Source of the DNA: Okeanomitos corallinicola TIOX110
GTDB lineage: Bacteria > Cyanobacteriota > Cyanobacteriia > Cyanobacteriales > Nostocaceae
NCBI RefSeq assembly: GCF_038050375.1
Contig: NZ_CP150886.1
Location: 2,273,318-2,337,317 of the forward strand
Reading direction: 5' to 3'
DNA length: 64,000 bases
The notes under the pieces were generated by a model. That model was not told the DNA's origin. It did no database searches and saw only the letters and a list, made by a program, of their open reading frames with translations. Below, in pieces: positions 56,205 through 64,000 of this stretch; the stretch's first letter is position 1, and each line of letters starts with the position of its first letter. A program made the translations under genes and the position numbers.

Positions 56205-58781
56205 CTACTTTGTTACCATTGTCCAAGTACCATCCCAAGATGTTGGTGGTGGCATTTTTTGGTAATTATAGGCACGTTCTAAGTGTATATCTGTAGCTTG
56301 ATCCTGGGGACGAATACGTTTAGCAGTTTTAAAATAAGCGACCGCCTGGGTGAAATTTTGTGATTTATACGCAGCGCGTCCAGCATCATAATTGTATAAA
56401 AACTCTTGGGTTTGATCATCTAGGGGAGTTGAGCGATCGCCAATTAACTCATAGATATCTACAGCTTGGTGTTTACCCTTCACACGAATCTTGTCTAGTT
56501 GGCGCACCCACACGCAATCACGACATAAATTATAAGTAAATTCGCTAATAACAATATCACAGCCGTATTCTTTGGTTACACCTTCCAAGCGAGAACTTAA
56601 ATTCACACCATCACCAATAACTGTATAATCCATCCGTTTCCGAGAACCGATATTCCCCGAAACCACTTCCCCCGAACTAATCCCAATGCCAAAATGAATC
56701 TGTGGTTGAGATTGAACAATTCGTCTGTGATTAAATTCTTGCAACCGCCGACGCATATCTAAAGCTGATTGTACTGCTCGCCAAGCGTGATTTTCTGGTA
56801 GTGGTAAGGGCGCACCAAACACGGCCATTAACGCATCACCAATAAACTTATCTAAAGTTCCTTCGTACTGAAAAACCGATTCCACCATCGTTTCAAAGTA
56901 TTGATTCAATAGTGATACCACCTCAGCCGCACCCAAATTTTCCGTCAGAGTTGTATAACCGCGAATATCAGAAAATAAAATTGTGACTTCTTTTCTTTCA
57001 CCCACCATCAAACTATCATCACCCAAAGCCATGACCTGCTCGGCAACATGGGGTGTCAGATAACGGTACATAGTGCTTTTAAGGCGTTTTTCTCGGCTAA
57101 TATCTTCCAGAACCACCAAACCACCCCTAACTCCCCCTTCTGGGTTAGTGAGAGGATTAATAGTTAAATTGATACTCCTTTCTAATTCTTTCACTACATC
57201 CGCACTCAGTAATTCAGATTGTGGAGTTAGCGGTTGATTCCAAGGAATAAAAACATGAGGATTTTGGCGATCGCTCATGGCCAAAATTAACTTTTGATGT
57301 CTGGGATTCCCTAGTTTAGTAGCATCTTTTTTAACTTCATATAATCCCACTGATAGGTCTTGTTCTGGGACATAATGTCTAGAAGCATATTTTAAACTAT
57401 CTTCCAAACGCATTTGTAAATTTTCAATTGGTACAACTTCCCAAACTTTACGCCCTACTAGATTTTCTTTCCACAGAACTTTGTTAACAGTTCTATTAGC
57501 TGCGCGCAAAGGACAACCCAGTAACTCTAAAGCTGCATCATTAATAGTAACTATCTGACCTTGCATATCTGTAGAAATCACCGCATCAGACAAACTTTGC
57601 AGAATATCTTTTTGATACTGTCTTTCTAACAATACATTTTCAAATAAACGGGCATTTTCCAAAGCTATTCCCGCCTGGATATTAAAAGCCCTCATAAACT
57701 CTTCATCTGAAGAAGTAAAACTACCTTGATCTTTATTAATTAATTGAGTAACACCAATTAACTCATTGGCAGAATTAAAAACAGGTAAACATAAAATATT
57801 GCGAGTGACATAGCCAGTTTTATTATCTGTAGTCGGATCAAAACGGGGATCTTGGTAAGCATCGGGTATATTTAAGGCTTTACCTGTAGAAGCGACATAA
57901 CCAGCAATACCGCGATTAGAAGGAATCTGAATTTCTATGAGTTTTTTCTCATTAACTGTTGCTACCTTTGTCCACAATTCCCCCATTTCCTTGCGATACA
58001 AAAACAGTGTGCTGCGGTCTGCTTGCATCAAAATCCGGGCTTGTTCCATGACTATCTGCAAAGTTGCTTCTAAATCTAAACTTTGCCCTAAAGTCTGGGT
58101 AGCACGTAACAAAGCCGTTGCACCACGTTGATTTCTAGCCGCTACATAAAAAGACTGACAACTTTCTAAAATAATGCCAATGGAGGCGGCAAAATCCAAA
58201 AATGACTTTTCGTCATCTTCAGAAAAAGGAATACTACCGGCTTTATTTGCCAGTTGTACAACCGCTACAGTTTGCTTTTTACTACTGACCACAGGCATAC
58301 ACAAAAGATTGCGGATTTTATAACCCATTTGCTTTTCCAACTCTCGACTAAAAAGAGGATGGTTTGCAGTTTCCGCAATATTCAAATATTTGCCTGTGGT
58401 AGCCACATGACCGGGAATACCTACATTTAAAGGGGTACGAATTTCTAAGAATTTTTGATTTTTATCTTGGGGAACTTTTGACCACAACTGAGCTTTATCG
58501 TAGTCAACCAAAAAAATTGCTGTATGTTCAGCTTGGAGAATTTGACCAATTTTTAAAGTGATGGCTTCTAAGACCTTTTCCAACATCCCTTCTAGAGCTT
58601 CATTATTAATCAAATCAATAGCTCTGAGAAACTGCTGAAACTCTGCCGTGATAAAGTCCAGTAGACAAACAAATTCGTTAACAGAAAGGTCTTTAACCCG
58701 ACTAAGTAGGGACTGGGTGCGATTAACTTGAGTTAGTTCAGTTAATGTAGCCAAGACGCTGCCGGCATTAGGTAGTGTCAT
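56205..58781 (-). CDS. GAF-GAF-PAS class III adenylate cyclase (CyaB1/CyaB2-like)
   Basis: 858 aa, matching Anabaena CyaB1/CyaB2 in size and layout. GAF-A (about 65-210) and GAF-B (about 240-380) both carry the NKFDE-type cyclic-nucleotide motif (NKAGSIPFSEDDE; NKDQGSFTSSDEE). A PAS domain follows (about 390-500: ISTDMQGQIVTINDAALELL). The cyclase domain (about 600-780) has metal Asp residues in FSDIRGYT and GDALMAVFG, the adenine-selecting Lys in LDKFIGDA with Thr in MDYTVIGDG, and the transition-state Asn/Arg in NLSSRLEG. It ends in a TPR-like segment. cAMP feedback through GAF is known for the Anabaena enzymes. Confidence 0.92.
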   Translation of the reverse strand: MTLPNAGSVLATLTELTQVNRTQSLLSRVKDLSVNEFVCLLDFITAEFQQFLRAIDLINNEALEGMLEKVLEAITLKIGQILQAEHTAIFLVDYDKAQLWSKVPQDKNQKFLEIRTPLNVGIPGHVATTGKYLNIAETANHPLFSRELEKQMGYKIRNLLCMPVVSSKKQTVAVVQLANKAGSIPFSEDDEKSFLDFAASIGIILESCQSFYVAARNQRGATALLRATQTLGQSLDLEATLQIVMEQARILMQADRSTLFLYRKEMGELWTKVATVNEKKLIEIQIPSNRGIAGYVASTGKALNIPDAYQDPRFDPTTDNKTGYVTRNILCLPVFNSANELIGVTQLINKDQGSFTSSDEEFMRAFNIQAGIALENARLFENVLLERQYQKDILQSLSDAVISTDMQGQIVTINDAALELLGCPLRAANRTVNKVLWKENLVGRKVWEVVPIENLQMRLEDSLKYASRHYVPEQDLSVGLYEVKKDATKLGNPRHQKLILAMSDRQNPHVFIPWNQPLTPQSELLSADVVKELERSINLTINPLTNPEGGVRGGLVVLEDISREKRLKSTMYRYLTPHVAEQVMALGDDSLMVGERKEVTILFSDIRGYTTLTENLGAAEVVSLLNQYFETMVESVFQYEGTLDKFIGDALMAVFGAPLPLPENHAWRAVQSALDMRRRLQEFNHRRIVQSQPQIHFGIGISSGEVVSGNIGSRKRMDYTVIGDGVNLSSRLEGVTKEYGCDIVISEFTYNLCRDCVWVRQLDKIRVKGKHQAVDIYELIGDRSTPLDDQTQEFLYNYDAGRAAYKSQNFTQAVAYFKTAKRIRPQDQATDIHLERAYNYQKMPPPTSWDGTWTMVTK

Positions 58782-58867
58782 AAATTTACAATAGTCAGTT
58801 TTCAGTTGTCAGTGCAAGAAGGCAAAAGATAAATATCAATGTTCTTCTCCTACTTCTTGTTACCTAT

Positions 58868-59986
58868 TCAGCTGTGACCTATCACTCTTTGATAGTAGTC
58901 TTGTAATTGTTGTGTAGCAGCAGACCATCCCCATTTCTCTGCTTCTGCACGGGCATTTTTACGGATAATTGCTATTTCTTGTCTCTGTTTTAACAACTTT
59001 ATGGTAACATCAATCGCCTCTTGAATGTCTGCTTTCGGGTCAAAAAGATAACCATTAACTCCATCTGTGACAATATCGGGAATACCACCAGAACGGGCTG
59101 CCACTACTGGACATCCTGCGGCCATGGCTTCTAGGAGGACTAAACCTAATGTTTCTGTACGGGAAGGAAAAATAAAGGTATCAGCACTGGCAAAAGCAGA
59201 ACCTAATTCTTTACCCATTAGATAACCAACGAAATGGGTATTTGTACCAGCAAAGTGCTTTTCTAGATTCTGACGATTGGGACCATCTCCAACCAAGGCT
59301 AAACGTGCATCGGGAATAGCTTCTAAAATTGGTTTAATCCGTTCAATTTCCTTTTCAGCCGAAAGACGACCTACATAAAGTAATAAGGGGCTTTCTGGAT
59401 GTCCTTGGGATAAGTGCGATCGCATTTCTGCACTGGCTAAATCAGGATGAAATAATTCTGTATCTACTCCCCTCTGCCACAAATCCAATCTTTCAATTCC
59501 GTGGGCGGCCAATTCCTCTACCATGACTGTGGAGGTACACAAATTCAACTCAGCTTGGTTGTGAGCCCCTTTGAGTAGTTCCCAAAGTAAACCTTCTAAC
59601 ATCCCTAGACCGTAATGTTCCAGATATTGAGGTAAATGGGTATGGTAGGAAGCCACCAAGGGAATTTTCAGAACTTTACTATAAAAAATACCTGATAATC
59701 CTAATACTGCCGGATTAACAACATGAATAACATCTGGTTTAAACTGTTCTAAAGCGTGACCAATAGCAGGGCGGGGTAGTGCTAATTTTAACTCTGGATA
59801 CAAAGGTAGAGGAAATCCTGTGATTCCGTAAACTTTCGCTCCTTTGTGTTCTGTAATGCCGCCTTCTGGGGCAACGACCAAGACTTGATTTCCGTCTCGT
59901 TGCAGATGATCAACAGTATGGCGGAGACGGGTGACAATACCATCAACCTTGGGTAAAAAAGTTTCAGTGAATAGGGCAATTCTCAT
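58868..59986 (-). CDS. sqdX: Sulfoquinovosyltransferase SqdX
   Basis: 372 aa, GT-B fold (GT4). The N-terminus MRIALFTETFLPKVDGIVTR, with VASYHTHLPQYLEHYGLG in between, is typical of SqdX. The C-terminal domain has LLYVGRLSAEKEIERIKP, LVGDGPNRQNLE and the E-x7-E segment in RTETLGLVLLEAMAAGCPVV. It transfers sulfoquinovose from UDP-SQ to diacylglycerol, completing SQDG, a thylakoid lipid. It follows sqdB on the same strand with a 179-bp gap filled by heptad repeats. Start ATG at 59986. Confidence 0.93.
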   Translation of the reverse strand: MRIALFTETFLPKVDGIVTRLRHTVDHLQRDGNQVLVVAPEGGITEHKGAKVYGITGFPLPLYPELKLALPRPAIGHALEQFKPDVIHVVNPAVLGLSGIFYSKVLKIPLVASYHTHLPQYLEHYGLGMLEGLLWELLKGAHNQAELNLCTSTVMVEELAAHGIERLDLWQRGVDTELFHPDLASAEMRSHLSQGHPESPLLLYVGRLSAEKEIERIKPILEAIPDARLALVGDGPNRQNLEKHFAGTNTHFVGYLMGKELGSAFASADTFIFPSRTETLGLVLLEAMAAGCPVVAARSGGIPDIVTDGVNGYLFDPKADIQEAIDVTIKLLKQRQEIAIIRKNARAEAEKWGWSAATQQLQDYYQRVIGHS

Positions 59987-60000
59987 AAAAAATTAGAAAT

Positions 60001-60165
60001 CAGAAGTCAGGAGTCAGGATTCAGGAGTTCAAGGAGTAGGTGCAGACAGTGGTTGTTCGCCCGTACAGGAGTCAGGAGTCAGGGGAGAAATAAATTCAAA
60101 ATTCAAAAGCTTTTGCTCTTTCCTTCTTGCTTTCTTTCTGTCACCTGTCACCTGTCACCTGTCAC

Positions 60166-60167
<2 letters not shown>
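60001..60167. repeat. Heptanucleotide repeat cluster between sqdB and sqdX
   Basis: AGTCAGG/ATTCAGG heptads occur at about 60006-60030 and 60067-60082, and four perfect GTCACCT units at 60140-60167, reaching into the sqdB stop codon. Same families as the repeats at 27538-27623. Confidence 0.75.
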
Positions 60168-61332
<1,165 letters not shown>

Positions 61333-61352
61333 TTACTCGCTGATAGCTAAAT

Positions 61353-61949
61353 CTACCAGGTTTCTGTACCCTGTTGTTCATTAATTCTGTCATTAGTCAT
61401 GAGATGATTAGTCTTTTTTCTAGTCTCTGTCTCTGATCGCTGAATCTTGTACTCTTTGGCAATGTAGGAAAATAGAGGGTAGTGGGTGGGAAAGTCTTGA
61501 TGATTGGTGTGTGCTTGCCAGTGATATTGCACTTGTTTGTGAGTGATGGTCAGCTGCATGGAACTGATTTTTTGATCTGTTTGCACTGTTAGTACCCCAG
61601 ATATTCCTTGAATAGTTTCAAAGTTATTGTCTATCTGTGTGTTTGTTTGTTGATTTTGTAATTCTGGCATTTCTCTACTTGCCCAAGCCCTAATTTCTGT
61701 ATCTGGATTTTCTGGGGAAACAATTGTTACTCCATCGTTATTGTCTGATTTGATGGCAGTCCAGTGACTGGGATAGGTAAATTCAAAGCCATAACGAGGA
61801 TTTTTATATGTCTTCCATTTGTCTGTGGAAGAATGAAAACCATTGGCACTACAACCGGAGAGAATTATGGCTGTACCAATACTGGAGACTAGTAAATTAA
61901 TGACTTGTCTCAAATTATATATTTTTACAGCAGCAGTAGACATGATCAC
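61353..61949 (-). CDS. Putative lipoprotein with PsbP-like beginning
   Basis: 198 aa; an ATG two codons in (61943) is equally good. The N-terminus has a hydrophobic helix (VINLLVSSIGTAII) followed by the lipobox LSGC, so it is probably lipidated at Cys33. After it, YKNPRYGFEFTYPSHWTAI resembles the start of PsbP-domain proteins of cyanobacterial thylakoids, then WASREMPE and repeated polar strands. Length agrees with that family. It lies 32 bp upstream of sqdB on the same strand, so co-transcription is possible. Function is inferred only at family level. Confidence 0.6.
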   Translation of the reverse strand: MIMSTAAVKIYNLRQVINLLVSSIGTAIILSGCSANGFHSSTDKWKTYKNPRYGFEFTYPSHWTAIKSDNNDGVTIVSPENPDTEIRAWASREMPELQNQQTNTQIDNNFETIQGISGVLTVQTDQKISSMQLTITHKQVQYHWQAHTNHQDFPTHYPLFSYIAKEYKIQRSETETRKKTNHLMTNDRINEQQGTETW

Positions 61950-62225
61950 ACCCTTTTACCCAATTGACTTTTGCTATAGCCTGAAAGACTTTTATCCTAA
62001 TGGATGCAGATAAATAGACTCTCTTTTTACCCCGTTTTATTTCTTAGGTCTATTGTGACATCAATCACTAATTCTGGGAAATCGGGCATTTTCCAAATTC
62101 TACTTCTGCTCTCTTGTATTAAGAAATGTAACAAAACTGCCGTTAAACTGTCTTACTGGCTTGACAAGAAATCAAAGAACCGATAACGTTAGTTACATAC
62201 CCGGGTAAGACCGTTGAATAGTCAT

Positions 62226-62573
62226 ATGCAAACTAAGCAAAAGGTAACACTGTATTTATCGCCGGAATTACACAGAAAGCTCAAAATTCGTTCCGCAGTA
62301 GACGTAGAAACGATGTCTGACCTTGCAGAACGGGCGCTAGATTTCTACCTGACAAACTCAGAAATGGTAGAAGAATTGGAAGAGTCTTCTTACGGCAAAA
62401 CCCATAGGGTTTATTCATGTCCCACTTGTGAAAGTTCACTTGTTTTAAGAAATGGGGAATTAGTAGCTTTGGGGAATCAGCCAGGACTAATCGGAAAAGA
62501 TCATCTTGTCATTGAGGAAATGGAAGATGATGAAACCCATCCTAAGGGTGAGGAAGAATTAGTTCCCTGCTAG
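62226..62573 (+). CDS. RHH-type small protein with CPxC zinc-finger-like motif
   Basis: 115 aa from the ATG at 62226; a TTG at 62214 would add four residues. The N-terminus VTLYLSPELHRKLKIRSAVDVETMSDLAERAL fits a ribbon-helix-helix fold like CopG or Arc. The centre has YSCPTCESSLVLRNGEL (a CPxC half zinc ribbon, one half visible). The C-terminus is acidic. It precedes the Ycf46-type ATPase gene by 96 bases on the same strand and may regulate it, though only this closeness supports that. Confidence 0.6.
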   Translation: MQTKQKVTLYLSPELHRKLKIRSAVDVETMSDLAERALDFYLTNSEMVEELEESSYGKTHRVYSCPTCESSLVLRNGELVALGNQPGLIGKDHLVIEEMEDDETHPKGEEELVPC

Positions 62574-62669
62574 GTAGGAATTATGAATGGATAAATTCAT
62601 GGTTTCTATTGCCCTAAGCAAAGGCGATGATTGTACTGTCTCTATAAGGTCCCAAGTAGGTCGATAGAT

Positions 62670-64000
62670 ATGAAAGAAGAGCTCAATATCTTAATTCAAG
62701 CTCAATACCCTTTAATCTACCTTGTGACCTCCGAGGAAGAACGGGCAGAGCAAGCAATTTTTAAAGTCGCTACTACTGATGTAAAACCTCAACGCCGAGT
62801 TTATGTTTGGACAGTAACTCATGGCATTGTGGAATATGGTCAACCCCGTAGTACAACTCAACACAATACCGTTTCACCAGAGGCGGCTATTGAATGGATA
62901 ATTCGGCAGAAAGAACCCGGTATATTTATTCTTAAAGATTTACATCCTTTTATTGATGCGCCAGCTACAACTAGATCACTACGGGATGCGATCGCTAGTT
63001 TTAAGGGAATGCAAAAGAACATCATCTTGATGTCTCCGATGCAGCAAGTACCCATAGAATTAGAAAAAGAAGTTGTAGTTCTCGACTTTCAACTGCCGGA
63101 TATGCCAGAGTTAAATAAAGTATTAACTCAGCACCAAGAACAAAATCGTGGCAGACGATTAACAACCGAGGCACGGGAAAAACTTCTTAGAGCCGCTTTA
63201 GGTCTAACTAAAGACGAAGCTGAGAAAGTGTACCGTAAGGCTCAGGTAACAGCAGGGCGGTTGACGGAAGATGAAGTTGATATAGTTTTATCAGAAAAGA
63301 AACAACTCATACGCCGTAATGGTATATTAGAGTACATCGAAGAAGACGAAACTATTGAAGCTGTTGGCGGTCTGGAAGAGTTAAAAAAGTGGCTAAAACA
63401 ACGCTCCAACGCCTTTACAGAAAGAGCCAGAGAGTATGGTTTGCCCCAACCTAAAGGGATGTTAATTTTAGGTGTTCCTGGTTGTGGTAAGTCACTAATT
63501 GCCAAAACTACTTCCCGTTTGTGGGGTTTACCAATTTTAAGATTAGATATGGGGCGGGTTTACGACGGCTCAATGGTGGGTCGGAGTGAAGCAAATCTGC
63601 GGAACGCCCTGAAGACGGCAGAATCTATTTCCCCAACGATTCTGTTTATTGACGAGTTGGACAAATCCTTTGCGGGTAGCTCTGGTTCTGGCGATTCTGA
63701 TGGGGGGACATCAAGTAGAATTTTTGGCTCATTTCTGACCTGGATGCAGGAAAAGAAATCACCAGTATTCGTAATGGCGACAGCTAACCGGGTAGAACGA
63801 CTACCAGGGGAGTTTTTAAGAAAAGGTCGCTTTGATGAAATTTTCTTTGTGGATCTGCCCACACCAGAAGAACGTCAGGATATCTTCAACATTCACCTGA
63901 CCAAACGCCGGGAAGATATTGCTAGATTTGATCTAGAACAACTAGCAAAGATGTCTGATGGTTTTTCTGGGGCAGAAATTGAACAGGCGGTCGTGGCGGC
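62670..64000 (+). CDS. Ycf46-type AAA+ ATPase, partial at the right edge
   Basis: Reads open from the ATG at 62670 to the window end (443 codons seen), so the C-terminus is missing. The N-terminal 230 residues are a non-ATPase domain (LIYLVTSEEERAEQAIFKVA, VWTVTHGIVEYG, FQLPDMPELNKVL). The AAA+ domain has Walker A GVPGCGKS (268-275), Walker B ILFIDELDK, the sensor region MATANRVERLP and the Arg finger RKGRFDE. This matches Ycf46, known from chloroplast genomes and cyanobacteria and linked to carbon/photosynthesis regulation in cyanobacteria. About 500 residues are usual. A probable operon with the small RHH-type protein upstream. Confidence 0.85.
   Translation, partial: MKEELNILIQAQYPLIYLVTSEEERAEQAIFKVATTDVKPQRRVYVWTVTHGIVEYGQPRSTTQHNTVSPEAAIEWIIRQKEPGIFILKDLHPFIDAPATTRSLRDAIASFKGMQKNIILMSPMQQVPIELEKEVVVLDFQLPDMPELNKVLTQHQEQNRGRRLTTEAREKLLRAALGLTKDEAEKVYRKAQVTAGRLTEDEVDIVLSEKKQLIRRNGILEYIEEDETIEAVGGLEELKKWLKQRSNAFTERAREYGLPQPKGMLILGVPGCGKSLIAKTTSRLWGLPILRLDMGRVYDGSMVGRSEANLRNALKTAESISPTILFIDELDKSFAGSSGSGDSDGGTSSRIFGSFLTWMQEKKSPVFVMATANRVERLPGEFLRKGRFDEIFFVDLPTPEERQDIFNIHLTKRREDIARFDLEQLAKMSDGFSGAEIEQAVVA

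Noticed and set aside
62858-63862. Minus-strand open frames opposite the Ycf46-type ATPase
   Set aside because: Antisense shadows of a clear AAA+ coding frame that continues beyond the window.

Overview
The window is chromosomal DNA from a cyanobacterium, most likely a filamentous Nostocales (Anabaena/Nostoc/Dolichospermum type). The evidence is: many HIP1 octamers (GCGATCGC) on both strands; sulfolipid genes sqdB and sqdX; a GAF-GAF-PAS adenylate cyclase like Anabaena CyaB1/CyaB2; the purC / Omp85 / lpxC / fabZ / lpxA / lpxB block; runs of 7-bp tandem repeats between genes; and generally low G+C.

Layout. 1-2740: end of a glycosylation cluster, with an unidentified partial ORF, a shortened GT10 fucosyltransferase-like gene and two tandem paralogous GT-A-like transferases. 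2.8-12.2 kb: housekeeping genes (membrane protein, UbiB-type kinase, M1 aminopeptidase with HEAT repeats, DUF3352 protein, SAM methyltransferase, double-domain QueD-like protein). 12.4-18.3 kb: small accessory genes, including a SMEK-like protein, a 90-aa protein paired with a clan-AA aspartic protease, an orphan DUF433 gene, a J-domain protein, a pentapeptide-RidA fusion, a Uma2 gene and a MITE-like element. 18.3-23.8 kb: a more G+C-rich cassette of tetR, an RND adaptor and an RND pump, with repeated TetR-type operator candidates. 23.8-25.0 kb: a scar made of three gene fragments: an exact 350-bp copy of the pentapeptide-RidA gene, 1.5 cadherin-like repeats, and hicB whose hicA is cut off after about four codons.

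25-39 kb: htpG, a LapA-like protein, phosphoglucomutase/phosphomannomutase, a RecB-type nuclease, an unknown 454-aa protein, a propeller-transglutaminase, a calcium-type P-ATPase, recF, an FKBP isomerase and a phasin-like protein. 39.5-44.6 kb: a complete rRNA operon (promoter, 16S, spacer without tRNA, 23S, 5S, terminator). 44.6-53.2 kb: a solitary C5-cytosine methyltransferase, then the outer-membrane block lpxB, lpxA, fabZ, lpxC and bamA, then purC, all on the minus strand. 53.5-55.5 kb: a GNAT, a Rieske oxygenase and a SIR2 fragment. 55.9-64 kb: a small conserved protein, adenylate cyclase, sqdX, sqdB, a lipoprotein, an RHH/zinc-finger-like small protein and a Ycf46-type AAA+ ATPase that runs off the right edge.

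The lpx/fabZ/bamA block makes lipid A and assembles outer-membrane proteins, and sqdB with sqdX makes sulfoquinovosyl diacylglycerol. The RND cassette looks like an acquired, self-regulated export unit. The most unusual stretch is 12.4-25 kb: a candidate conflict-system protein, remnants of toxin-antitoxin modules, a MITE-like element, a foreign-looking efflux cassette and the composite scar. I found no CRISPR array, no complete transposase gene and no tRNA gene.
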